Positions 1-7,562 of a DNA stretch of 64,000 nt are shown here, one piece after another (the stretch's first letter is position 1; the number at the start of each line of letters is the position of its first letter). Under the pieces are notes generated by a model, which worked only from the letters and a program-made list of their open reading frames with translations, had not been told where the DNA came from and searched no databases. This DNA comes from CAVVTR01 sp963751245. GTDB taxonomy: Bacteria; Acidobacteriota; Thermoanaerobaculia; Thermoanaerobaculales; Thermoanaerobaculaceae. Position numbers and translations under genes: made by a program. The DNA is taken from NCBI GenBank assembly GCA_963751245.1, contig CAVVTR010000003.1, forward strand, positions 1 through 64,000, written 5' to 3'.

Positions 1-137
1 GAGTCGATGTTGTCGAACTGGTAGAGCTTGTCGGGGTGGAAGCCGCGCTCGTGGGGGTCCTCCTGGACCTGGCCGAGGGCGCCCGCGGCGGCGGCGACGC
101 TCAGGACGAGGACGGTGAGCCAATGACGTGCACGCAT
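1..137 (-). CDS. Secreted protein, N-terminal fragment (possibly RHS-repeat type)
   Basis: The gene reads toward base 1 and is cut by the window edge, so only about 45 residues are visible. The start is an ATG at 137 with a GGGAG ribosome site six bases before it. The protein opens with a typical signal peptide (MRARHWLTVLVL, then an Ala-rich stretch ending near AGALGQ). The mature start has HERGFHPDKLYQFDNIDS. In my memory this type of start (xGFxPDKxYxxxNIDSVN) occurs in exported RHS-repeat proteins of Acidobacteria, but the repeat region itself lies outside the window. It lies 36 bp downstream of another exported protein on the same strand, so the two are probably co-transcribed. That a secreted protein starts here is well supported; the RHS identity is only a guess. 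Confidence 0.6.
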   Translation of the reverse strand, partial: MRARHWLTVLVLSVAAAAGALGQVQEDPHERGFHPDKLYQFDNID

Positions 138-173
138 GATGTGCTCCCTTTCCATGAGTGTCCGGGTCCGCCC

Positions 174-815
174 TCAGTGGGCCGCGCCGAAGGTGGTGGC
201 GTAGAACTGCATGAGCCGCGGATCGACAACGACGATGACGTCGCCGTCCTCGAGCTGGGCCGGCGCCGCCTCGGCGGTTTCGATGGGTCGCATGGCGGCG
301 AGGTCCGCCTCGATGGACCCGTCCTCCTTCCGGTCGGCATCGGAGGCGCCGCCGTCGCCGACGCTGAGCGCCCAGGCTCCACTGCCCGGCCGGACGAGGA
401 GGATCTCGAGGAAGCCACGGCTGTCCTGGAGGGCCTCGACGGCACCCTTGGGGTTGCGGCGGTAGCTGTTCCCGGGGAGCGCGACCTCGCGTCGCGGCAT
501 GGTGTCGGGGGTCGCGACGGTGAAGGCGCCGGTAGCAAGGTCGACGGCGGTCCAGATGGAGCGAGCCGGAACGGGATCCTTGAGCTCGAGGCGCACGACG
601 CCGTCGGCATCGTCGTCAGCCACGACGACATCGCGGCGGACGACCTGGGTGGTCCAGCGCGGGCGCACTCTGGCGATCTCGAACCAGACCACCGAGCCGC
701 CCGGGGTGACGCCCTTCGCGACGAGCGCCGAGGGCTCGAAAGCCACGGTCGGTTGGGCGCTCGTCGAGACCGCTGCGAGCCCCAGAAGCAGAATGCCTGC
801 AAGTGTCCGCATCAT
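174..815 (-). CDS. Secreted hypothetical protein, 213 aa
   Basis: Not recognised as a named family. The start is an ATG-ATG pair at 815 behind a strong GGAGGAGG ribosome site. Residues 1-20 are a clear Sec signal peptide (MMRTLAGILLLGLAAVSTSA, cleavage before QP). The mature part is short and beta-rich, with phrases such as GSVVWFEIARV and GDVIVVVDPRLMQFYA, and no Cys after the signal. It may be a small carrier or adhesion accessory for the exported protein encoded 36 bp further on; this is inferred from position only. The promoter probably lies in the unusually AT-rich patch around 1095-1140, where a TATAGAAT-like box can be read on the minus strand. Confidence 0.75.
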   Translation of the reverse strand: MMRTLAGILLLGLAAVSTSAQPTVAFEPSALVAKGVTPGGSVVWFEIARVRPRWTTQVVRRDVVVADDDADGVVRLELKDPVPARSIWTAVDLATGAFTVATPDTMPRREVALPGNSYRRNPKGAVEALQDSRGFLEILLVRPGSGAWALSVGDGGASDADRKEDGSIEADLAAMRPIETAEAAPAQLEDGDVIVVVDPRLMQFYATTFGAAH

Positions 816-1378
816 GACGTCCTCCTCCCATGCCGTGGGCCAGGATGGAGCCCGTTGGAGGTGAGCAGCGCCGCCAGGAGACCTTCGGAAGCGCTGTAGC
901 GCGAGTCAGTGGTGAGCCTTCGGAGGTGGCTGGAGCGACCGGTCGAATCGGCGCCAACGAGAGGGAGAGGCAGAGGACCCGTCAGCTGGAGCGGACACCT
1001 GCGGCTCCCTCGCCGCCTGGAGTCTGCTCGTTCGGCCGGCACCTTGTTGCCCTCTCGAACAGCCTCGGCCACAAGTGCCATGAGCGAGCAAACCCATTCT
1101 ATATATTGGAGATACTCCTGCCTCATTGGAAGAGTCCCTTCCGGAATCCATCTAAGCGTGAGTAGTCTGCCTGAAGACAGTCGGAACGATGTGTGACCCG
1201 AAACACAAGATGTCACCTCTTCGTTGCGAGGCCGTACGGAACGCGCGACTTCTGCCTCTTGCTGCCTTGCACTACCGCCTGGAGGACCACGTTCTACGTG
1301 GAGCATGCCGCCAACCCGCTCAGCCCTCACTCCGCTTGCCGGCTCCTGCGATGCGGGGGGCGGGGGCCATGAACCAGG

Positions 1379-1402
1379 CTGCAGGATCGGCAGTCCCTGC
1401 AG
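1379..1402. repeat. Inverted repeat, 7-bp arms
   Basis: CTGCAGG at 1379-1385 pairs perfectly with CCTGCAG at 1396-1402, across a 10-nt loop. First of three hairpins in the gene-free region. Confidence 0.5.
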
Positions 1403-1484
1403 CGGGGGCGCGGTCGGACGCCGGGTGCCGCTTGCAGCGAGAGAGCACGGTCGCCCCTGCACGCCGCAGACAGTCCGGCGCCGG

Positions 1485-1505
1485 CCCCCCGTCTCCAACG
1501 GGGGG
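1485..1505. repeat. Inverted repeat, 8-bp GC stem
   Basis: CCCCCCGT at 1485-1492 pairs perfectly with ACGGGGGG at 1498-1505, loop CTCCA. No T-run follows on either strand, so it is not a classical intrinsic terminator. Confidence 0.5.
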
Positions 1506-1597
1506 AGAGAGTTCGCATTGCATGAGCGACTGGCTGCCCGAAGACTCGCTGAACCGGAAGCCGCATGGTCGGGCGGGGGGAAGGCTCGAAAAGAGAA

Positions 1598-1624
1598 GCG
1601 AAGCGGAATTCACTTCCGCTTCGC
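1598..1624. repeat. Perfect 11-bp inverted repeat, 5-nt loop
   Basis: GCGAAGCGGAA at 1598-1608 and TTCCGCTTCGC at 1614-1624 are exact reverse complements with loop TTCAC. The stem is strong, but no U-tract follows on either strand. It could be a structured leader RNA of the downstream peptidase gene or a factor-dependent terminator for transcripts from the left. Confidence 0.65.
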
Positions 1625-1943
1625 GCGGGGGCTCGGGGGTCGCGCCTCGCGGAGGGCCGGGCGGGTGGCGAGACGCGGCCTGAAGAGCCGCCGGACGAGG
1701 CAGCGGGAGAGCGATTGGAGGCTGCCCTCCGCCTCCAGGGAACCGTGCCGGGATTCAGCCCGCTCTGGACAGGCCGCGCCAGCGGCGCCCGCCCGCAGGC
1801 CGGAAAACCAGCGAGAGGGCGACCTCAGCGGCGGTCGCGGTGCATCTGTGCGGCGGGTGCGCTAAACTCCCGCGGACACAATGCACGATCCAGCCGCGCA
1901 GGCCCTGCGTCACCCCTCACACCTCACCCATCGGGAGATGAGC

Positions 1944-4532
1944 ATGCGGAGAATCCTACTGTCCACCCTCGCCCTTCTCGCGCTGTGCGCCGCCGCCGTT
2001 CCCGCCGCCGAGATCCCCTCCCCCGACTCCTACCTCGGCCACAAGGTCGGGGCGGACCGCTACCTCGCACCGTGGCCCAAGGTGCTCGGCTACCTGCACA
2101 CCCTGGCCGGCGCCTCCGACCGCGTGAGCATGGAGAGCGCGGGCACGTCGACCCTGGGCAACGACATGGCGGTGATGATCATCACCTCCCCCGCCAACCA
2201 GGCCCGCCTGGACCGCTACCGGGAGATCGCCCGCCGCCTCGCCAACCCGGACACGCTGGACCCGGCGGAGGCCGAGCGGCTCGTCGCCGAGGGCAAGCCC
2301 ATCGTGCTGGTCACCTGCTCCATCCACAGCACCGAGGCGGGCGCCACGCAGATGTCCATGCAGCTCGCCTACGACCTCGCCACCAGCCAGGACCCCGCGG
2401 TGCTGCGCTGGCTCGACGACGCCATCCTCCTGGTCATGCCGTCCATCAACCCCGACGGCCAGGTCATGGTGGTGGACTGGTACGACAAGTACCTGGGCAC
2501 CGAGTACGAGGGCGGCCCGATGCCGTGGCTGTACCACCACTACGTGGGCCACGACGACAACCGCGACTACTACATGCTGACCCAGAAGGAGACGCGGGCG
2601 GTCAACGACCTCCTCTACCACCGCTGGTTCCCCCAGGTGTTCCTGGACGAGCACCAGATGGGCTCGACGGGCCCGCGCATGTTCGTGCCGCCCCAGACGG
2701 ACCCCCTGGCCGAGGAGGTGGACTCCCTGATCTTCCGCCAGGCCGATATGCTGGGCACCAACATGTCTTTGCGCCTGGAGGAGGCCGGCAAGCTCGGGGT
2801 CGGCTCCGACATGATGTTCGACAGCTACTGGCCGGGCGGCACCCGCAACACGGCGTGGTGGAAGAACGTCACGGGCCTGCTCACCGAGACGGCCAGCGTG
2901 CGCGTCGCCACGCCCATCGTGGTGGAGCCCAACGAGCTCCGCGGCGGCGCCAAGGGGCTCCCCGAGTACCAGCGCCGCGCCAACTTCCCCTCGCCCTGGC
3001 CCGGCGGCGAGTGGCACCTCGCCGACATCGTGGCCTACGAGGAGATCGCCACCAAGGCCCTGCTCGAGACCTCGGCCACCTACGGCCACGACATCCTGCG
3101 CAACTTCTACCGCATGGGCCTGAGCGCCGTGGAGCGGGGCCGCACTCAGGCCCCCTACGCGTTCATCGTCCCGCCCGACCAGCACGACGCCGTGGCCGCC
3201 GGCATGCTCGTGGACCTCCTCCTGCGCCACGGCGTCCGCGTCGAGGTCGCCAGGCAGCCGTTCACCCTGGGCTACACCACCTACCCCGCCGGCACCACGG
3301 TGATCCCCGCCGCCCAGCCGTACCGGGAGTTCCTCCTCACCATGCTGCGCCCGCAGCGCTACCCGGAGGTGGTCCCCTACGTGGGCGGCCCGATCCTCCC
3401 GCCCTACGACGCCACCACGTGGTCCCTGCCGCTGAGCATGGGGGTCTCGGTGGTCGAGGCGTCCGCGCCGGTCGAGGGCGGCCTCTCCCCCATCGAGGAC
3501 GCCGTCTGGCCGAAGCCCGACCTTCGTGACGGCGCGGCCGGCTACCTGATCCCGCACAGCGCCGACACCGTTTTCGTCGCCCTCAACCGGCTCACCGCCA
3601 AGGGCGCCCCCGTCTACTGGCTCACGCAGGCGGTGGACGGCGGCGCGGCGGGCGACGTGTGGGTCCCCGCCTCCGCCGTCTCCGCGGCCGACATGACCGC
3701 TCTGGCCCGGGAGCTCCACCTGCCCGTGCGCTCCCTCGACAAGGCGCCCGCCGGGAACGCGCTGCGCGCCGGCAAGACCCTCGTGGGCCTCTACCAGCCG
3801 TGGACTGCCAGCATGGACGAGGGGTGGACCCGCTTCCTCCTCGACCGGTACGAGTTTCCCTACGAGACGCTGCACAACGCCGACATGAAGAGCGGGGCGT
3901 ACGGGAAGAAGATCGACGTCCTGCTCCTTGCCGACATCCGGCCCGGCGTCATCGTCAGCGGCCGCACCGCGTCGCGGTACGGGAGCGGCCTCATGCCCCC
4001 GGAGTACGCCGGCGGCATCGGCAAGGAGGGCGGCGACGCCCTCAAGCGCTGGGTCGAGGGCGGCGGCACCGTCGTGGCCCTCAACGACTCCACCGAGTAC
4101 CTCATCGACCTGCTCGGCCTGCCCGTCCGCAACGCGCTGGCCGACGTTTCCAGCGAGGACTTCTCCTGTCCGGGGTCGATGCTGCGCCTCGACATGGACA
4201 CGTCGTCGCCGCTGGCGTACGGCATGCAGCCGGAGGAGGCCGCCTACTTCAACGACTCCCCGGCGTTCGTGACCCGCATCCCCGACGGCCGCTTCGAGCG
4301 CCGCGTGGTGGCGCACTACCCCACGGACCGCCGTGACATCCTCCTGTCCGGCTACCTCCACGGCGCCGAGAAGCTGGCGAGGAAGGCCGCCGTGGTGGAC
4401 GTCACCGTCGGCAAGGGCCGGGTCATCCTCATCGGCTTCAAGCCGCAGAACCGGGCCCAGCCCCACCGCACCTTCAAGCTCCTCTTCAACGCCCTGTTCG
4501 CCCCGACCCTCGAGCCGGCCGAGCTCAAGTAG
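1944..4532 (+). CDS. Secreted M14-family zinc carboxypeptidase, 862 aa
   Basis: Exported metallopeptidase of the long M14 type, expected to remove C-terminal residues from peptides in the periplasm or outside. I chose ATG 1944 because GGGAG at 1933-1937 sits six bases upstream and the protein then opens directly with a signal peptide (MRRILLSTLALLALCAAAVPA). In-frame ATGs at 1881 and 1938 are alternatives. Family marks: a zinc-ligand HSTE motif within CSIHSTEAGAT, the substrate-pocket motif INPDG, and a DEHQMGSTGPRMF segment. The second half is a long non-catalytic extension, normal for the roughly 850-900 residue members I know from Acidobacteria and relatives. It stands alone, with an intrinsic terminator 27 bp after its stop. 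Confidence 0.88.
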   Translation: MRRILLSTLALLALCAAAVPAAEIPSPDSYLGHKVGADRYLAPWPKVLGYLHTLAGASDRVSMESAGTSTLGNDMAVMIITSPANQARLDRYREIARRLANPDTLDPAEAERLVAEGKPIVLVTCSIHSTEAGATQMSMQLAYDLATSQDPAVLRWLDDAILLVMPSINPDGQVMVVDWYDKYLGTEYEGGPMPWLYHHYVGHDDNRDYYMLTQKETRAVNDLLYHRWFPQVFLDEHQMGSTGPRMFVPPQTDPLAEEVDSLIFRQADMLGTNMSLRLEEAGKLGVGSDMMFDSYWPGGTRNTAWWKNVTGLLTETASVRVATPIVVEPNELRGGAKGLPEYQRRANFPSPWPGGEWHLADIVAYEEIATKALLETSATYGHDILRNFYRMGLSAVERGRTQAPYAFIVPPDQHDAVAAGMLVDLLLRHGVRVEVARQPFTLGYTTYPAGTTVIPAAQPYREFLLTMLRPQRYPEVVPYVGGPILPPYDATTWSLPLSMGVSVVEASAPVEGGLSPIEDAVWPKPDLRDGAAGYLIPHSADTVFVALNRLTAKGAPVYWLTQAVDGGAAGDVWVPASAVSAADMTALARELHLPVRSLDKAPAGNALRAGKTLVGLYQPWTASMDEGWTRFLLDRYEFPYETLHNADMKSGAYGKKIDVLLLADIRPGVIVSGRTASRYGSGLMPPEYAGGIGKEGGDALKRWVEGGGTVVALNDSTEYLIDLLGLPVRNALADVSSEDFSCPGSMLRLDMDTSSPLAYGMQPEEAAYFNDSPAFVTRIPDGRFERRVVAHYPTDRRDILLSGYLHGAEKLARKAAVVDVTVGKGRVILIGFKPQNRAQPHRTFKLLFNALFAPTLEPAELK

Positions 4533-4558
4533 CGTCCGCGCACCCGGCAGCCGACCAG

Positions 4559-4591
4559 GGCGCCGCCCCCCGGGGCGGCGCCTTTCTCTTT
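4559..4591 (+). terminator. Rho-independent terminator after the M14 peptidase
   Basis: An 11-bp GC stem (4559-4569 with 4572-4582, two-base loop) is followed at once by a pyrimidine tract TTTCTCTTT. It ends the peptidase transcript just before the promoter of the NFACT-R gene. Confidence 0.85.
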
Positions 4592-4612
4592 CCGTCCCGC
4601 CGCGCGTTGGGC

Positions 4613-4618
4613 TACCCT
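4613..4618 (+). promoter_or_regulatory. -10-like box of the NFACT-R gene (leaderless type)
   Basis: TACCCT lies eight bases before the ATG at 4627, and there is no Shine-Dalgarno sequence. The expected transcription start would fall at or within a few bases of the start codon. Confidence 0.45.
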
Positions 4619-4626
4619 CGGGGGCG

Positions 4627-5073
4627 ATGCGCCCGCGAGACGAGGACCCGCCCCCCACCGACGCCGACGCTGACGCCGGCGTGTGGCGGGGCCGCTCCGT
4701 CGCCCGCCGCCTCGTCTCCCCCGACGGCATGATCGTCCTCGTGGGCCGCACCGCCGCCGACAACGACGTCCTCACCGTGAGGCTGGCCTCGCCCCGGGAC
4801 TTCTGGTTCCACGTCGCCGGCGAGTCGGGCTCCCACGTGGTGGTGCGCAACCCCTCGAACCTCGAGCGGCTGCCCCGGGAGACCGCGCGCTTCGCCGCCG
4901 CGCTGGCCGCCGGCTACTCCAAGGCGCGGCGCGGCGGGCGGGTCGCCGTCCACATGGCGCGGTGCCGCGACGTCTCCAAGCCGCGCGGGTTCCCGCCGGG
5001 CAAGGTCGTGCTGGCGCGGTTCACCACGGTCCACGCGACCCCGGAGCGGGCCGAGGGCGACGCCGCGGAGTGA
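4627..5073 (+). CDS. Standalone NFACT-R (DUF814) RNA-binding domain protein
   Basis: 148 residues that consist almost only of the NFACT-R domain, the part of RqcH/Rqc2-type proteins that contacts RNA on the stalled 60S/50S subunit. Visible family marks are DFWFHVAGESGSHVVVRN, then AAALAAGYSKAR, then VAVHMARCRDVSKPRGFPPGKV near the C-terminus. The NFACT-N, HhH and coiled-coil parts of full RqcH are absent, so it is not the complete tailing factor. A role in RNA or ribosome binding is known for the family; its exact task as a solo domain is not. The start is ATG 4627, with no ribosome site and a -10-like box eight bases away. The GC-only region before it encodes no conserved extension. Confidence 0.85.
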   Translation: MRPRDEDPPPTDADADAGVWRGRSVARRLVSPDGMIVLVGRTAADNDVLTVRLASPRDFWFHVAGESGSHVVVRNPSNLERLPRETARFAAALAAGYSKARRGGRVAVHMARCRDVSKPRGFPPGKVVLARFTTVHATPERAEGDAAE

Positions 5074-5080
5074 CGGCAGG

Positions 5081-5105
5081 AGCCCCGGGGGGGCCTCCCC
5101 CGGCT
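5081..5105. terminator. Possible bidirectional hairpin between convergent genes
   Basis: AGCC...GGGGG pairs with CCCCC...GGCT with a two-base bulge, in the 32-bp gap between convergent stops. No T-run is present, so this is only a candidate. Confidence 0.35.
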
Positions 5106-6419
5106 TCAGGGTTGCGGGACGGACTCGAGGATGCGCCGCTGGAGGGCGATGTTGTCCCGGTGGCCGGTGAGGGTCGCGCTCACCTTCCCGCGCACCGGAT
5201 AGCCCAGCAGGTAGAGGTCGCCGATGACGTCGAGGATCTTGTGGCGCACGAACTCGTCCGGGAAACGGAGCTCGGTGTTCACCACCTCGTCCTCGCCCAC
5301 CAGGATGAAGTTGTCGAGCCGCCCGCCGGAGCCGAGGCCGAGCTCGTTGATCATGGCGATGTCGCGCAGGAAGCCGAACGTCCTCGCCGGCGCGATCTCA
5401 TCCCGGTAGGCCTCGAAGCTGTCCAGGGTGAAGGAGAAGTACTGCTCGCCCACCGGCGGCGGATAGCGCAGCAGGTAGGACACCGACAGCACCTCGGCGG
5501 GCTCGATGACCAGGCTCTTCCCGCCGCTCCCGGTGACCTCGTAGCGGCGGTCGATGACCAGCTCCCGCCGCGGCGCGTCCTGGTCCACGACGCCGATCTC
5601 GTCGAGACGCCGGCTGAACTCCAGCGCCGAGCCGTCGAGCACGGGGATCTCGCCGTGGACCTTGATGAGCAGGTTGGTGACGCCCCGCGCGTGGAGCGCC
5701 GACAGCAGGTGCTCCACCGTGCGGATCGACTCTCCGTGGCCGGACAGGCAGGTGGCGTACTCGGTGTCCGCCACCGCGCTGACGCGGGCGGGGATGAGCG
5801 TGCCCCGCGGCAGCGTGAGGAAGTGGATGCCGCTGTCCGGCGGCAGCGGCTGCATGACCATGCCGGTGCGGCTCCCCGAGTGCAGCCCGAGGCCGTAGAT
5901 GACGCCGGCCGTCTTCACCGTGCGCTGGGACTCGGCGGTCTCCCGGACCAGCGGGAGCGGCGGCGGCGGCACCAGCGCGAGGGTGTGGTCGGTGCGCGCG
6001 CGGGCGTGCTCCAGCACCGAGACCCCGCCCGCCGCCGCGGCCGCGCGGTGCTGCTCCAGGGCGCCCGCCGCCGCCTCCACCGCGGCGTCGTAGGACAGCG
6101 GCTTCTCCAGGTAGTCGTAGGCACCCATCTTGATCGCCTTCACCGCCGTGGGCGCCGTGCCGTGCCCCGAGATCATGATCACCGCGGCCTGCGGGTCCAT
6201 CTCGCGCAGCGCCTGCAGCGTCTCGAGGCCGTCCCGGTCGGGCAGCCAGATGTCCAGGAACACCGCGGAGGGACGGTGGCGCTCGTACAGCACCAGGGCC
6301 TCCTCCCCGCTGGACGTGGTCACCGTCCGGTACCCCTCGTCCTCGAGGATCTGCGCCAGCGTCGTCAGGATGCCGGGCTCGTCGTCGACGATGAGAATCA
6401 GCTCACCAGCCACGGTCAC
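5106..6419 (-). CDS. lpxC: Response-regulator receiver fused to LpxC deacetylase
   Basis: LpxC removes the acetyl group from UDP-3-O-acyl-GlcNAc, the committed step of lipid A synthesis. The C-terminal part (about 165-437) has every catalytic landmark: QRTVKTAG at its start, E236-H237 in TVEHLLSAL, zinc ligands H393 and D397 in the HKILD motif, and H420 in LTGH. The H393-to-H420 spacing of 27 equals that of E. coli LpxC (H238-H265). In front sits an intact receiver domain (1-125): acidic pair D12/D13, phospho-acceptor D56, switch S84 and K106 in the EKP motif, followed by a Pro-rich linker. It resembles NtrC-type receivers. The start is GTG 6419, with GTG 6413 as an alternative; neither has a strong ribosome site. 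Phosphorylation may therefore act directly on lipid A synthesis; that is inference. Confidence 0.92.
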   Translation of the reverse strand: MTVAGELILIVDDEPGILTTLAQILEDEGYRTVTTSSGEEALVLYERHRPSAVFLDIWLPDRDGLETLQALREMDPQAAVIMISGHGTAPTAVKAIKMGAYDYLEKPLSYDAAVEAAAGALEQHRAAAAAGGVSVLEHARARTDHTLALVPPPPLPLVRETAESQRTVKTAGVIYGLGLHSGSRTGMVMQPLPPDSGIHFLTLPRGTLIPARVSAVADTEYATCLSGHGESIRTVEHLLSALHARGVTNLLIKVHGEIPVLDGSALEFSRRLDEIGVVDQDAPRRELVIDRRYEVTGSGGKSLVIEPAEVLSVSYLLRYPPPVGEQYFSFTLDSFEAYRDEIAPARTFGFLRDIAMINELGLGSGGRLDNFILVGEDEVVNTELRFPDEFVRHKILDVIGDLYLLGYPVRGKVSATLTGHRDNIALQRRILESVPQP

Positions 6420-6469
6420 AGTCTGAGGACTCGGCCCTCACGGGTCAAGGGACGCCGTCCCGGCGGCCG

Positions 6470-7444
6470 TCACCCCTCGCGCCTGCCGATGACGAGGGTG
6501 TTGGCCGGGTCGAGGCGCACCGTGCGCCAGGAGCCGAACCCGGCCGCGCCGAAGACGGCTTCGAGCTCCCCCGCGGTCCAGCACCGCCCCGACGGGGTGC
6601 CGATGAGCATGTTCACGGCGAACAGCCCCGCCGAGGCCGGAGACGAGTGGGAGGCGTCGTCCCACAGGAACTCCCGGATCACGACGGTGCCCCCGGGAGC
6701 CACGCCGGCCGCCACGTGCCGCGCGATGGCGGCGGTCTCGTCCGGGCCGTAGGAGTGCACCAGGGAGGAGACCAGGGCGGCGTCGCAGGCGGGGATCTCG
6801 TCGGCCAGCGCGTCCCCCTCGGCGAAGGCGAAGCGCTCCGCGACGCCCCGTCGCTCGGCGTACTCCAGCGCCAGCGGTCCCACGGCGGGCAGGTCGAACA
6901 CCGTGGCCCGCAGGTGCCCGAAGCGCTCCAGCGCCGCGAGGGCGAGCTCGCCGGGGCCCCCGCCCACGTCCACCAGGTGGGTCGCCCCGCCGAGGTCCGC
7001 CGCCGCCCACAGCGCCGGCGCCACCCGGCGGGCGATGTCCGCCATCCCCAGGATGAACGCCCGCAGCTGCTCCTCGCTGCGCTCCCCGCGGGGCGCCGGC
7101 CCGCCGCGCCGCACCACCTCGCCGAGGGAGACCCAGCGGGAGGTGAGGTGCCACTGGTGCTCGAACATGTGCACCATCGTCTCCGGCGATTCCGGGTCGA
7201 GGAGGCCGCGCAGCGCCTCCGGGACCTCCAGGGCGTCGCCGCGGCGCCGCAGCACCCCCAGCGAGACCAGCGCGTCGCACAGCACCGACGTCGCGCGCCG
7301 GTCCAGGGAGAGGGCCTCCGCCACCGCATCGCTGCCGCAGGGACAAGCGCACAGTCTCCCCAGGATGCCCAGATGGTTCGCCGCCAGCACCACCACGGCG
7401 GGCTGGAACCCCCGCGTCATCGCCTCGAGCTCGTGCCGTTCCAT
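6470..7444 (-). CDS. SAM-dependent O-methyltransferase (acetylserotonin-OMT-like)
   Basis: 324 residues of the Methyltransf_2 type. The N-terminal 90 residues form a winged-helix dimerisation domain (ATSVLCDALVSLGVLRRRG). The SAM-binding glycine motif VDVGGGPGELALA follows, then an acidic residue after the second strand (VFDLP) and a late GTVVIREFLWDD segment. Such enzymes methylate small phenolic or isoprenoid hydroxyls; the substrate cannot be read from sequence. The start is ATG 7444 with a GGGGGGA ribosome site, and a TATAGT -10 box at 7461-7466. It is divergent from gatE, 118 bp away, and lies 50 bp upstream of the REC-LpxC gene on the same strand, so it may be co-transcribed with it. 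Confidence 0.8.
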   Translation of the reverse strand: MERHELEAMTRGFQPAVVVLAANHLGILGRLCACPCGSDAVAEALSLDRRATSVLCDALVSLGVLRRRGDALEVPEALRGLLDPESPETMVHMFEHQWHLTSRWVSLGEVVRRGGPAPRGERSEEQLRAFILGMADIARRVAPALWAAADLGGATHLVDVGGGPGELALAALERFGHLRATVFDLPAVGPLALEYAERRGVAERFAFAEGDALADEIPACDAALVSSLVHSYGPDETAAIARHVAAGVAPGGTVVIREFLWDDASHSSPASAGLFAVNMLIGTPSGRCWTAGELEAVFGAAGFGSWRTVRLDPANTLVIGRREG

Positions 7445-7460
7445 GCGTTCCCCCCGCCCG

Positions 7461-7466
7461 ACTATA
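7461..7466 (-). promoter_or_regulatory. -10 box of the O-methyltransferase gene
   Basis: TATAGT on the minus strand, 16 bases before the ATG at 7444, with a GGGGGGA ribosome site between. A -35 is not obvious. Confidence 0.5.
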
Positions 7467-7512
7467 GCGCTCTCCGCTCGCGGCGGCGGACCCGCGGGCG
7501 GTGCGGCGGTGC

Positions 7513-7518
7513 TATCCT
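7513..7518 (+). promoter_or_regulatory. -10 box of the gatE-gatD operon
   Basis: TATCCT 44 bases before the GTG start of gatE. The short leader carries a GGGAGG ribosome site at 7552-7557. Confidence 0.45.
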
Positions 7519-7562
7519 CTGCGGGCTCGCGCGGGTCGGCCCGCGCACCGCGGGAGGGTGGC

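Larger units (their letters stand above)
816..1943. other. Gene-free 1.1-kb region rich in hairpins
   Basis: No convincing gene on either strand: open frames here lack ribosome sites, have arginine/proline-rich composition and match nothing recognisable. The region separates divergent genes (minus-strand secreted proteins, plus-strand M14 peptidase). It holds an AT-rich patch near 1095-1140, relative to the very GC-rich surroundings, and three clean inverted repeats listed separately (1379-1402, 1485-1505, 1598-1624). A TAAACT box at 1863-1868 may be the -10 of the peptidase gene. Confidence 0.6.

Noticed and set aside
1956..4850. Long minus-strand open frame over the M14 peptidase
   Set aside because: Antisense shadow of a clear gene, no start signal, no family resemblance.
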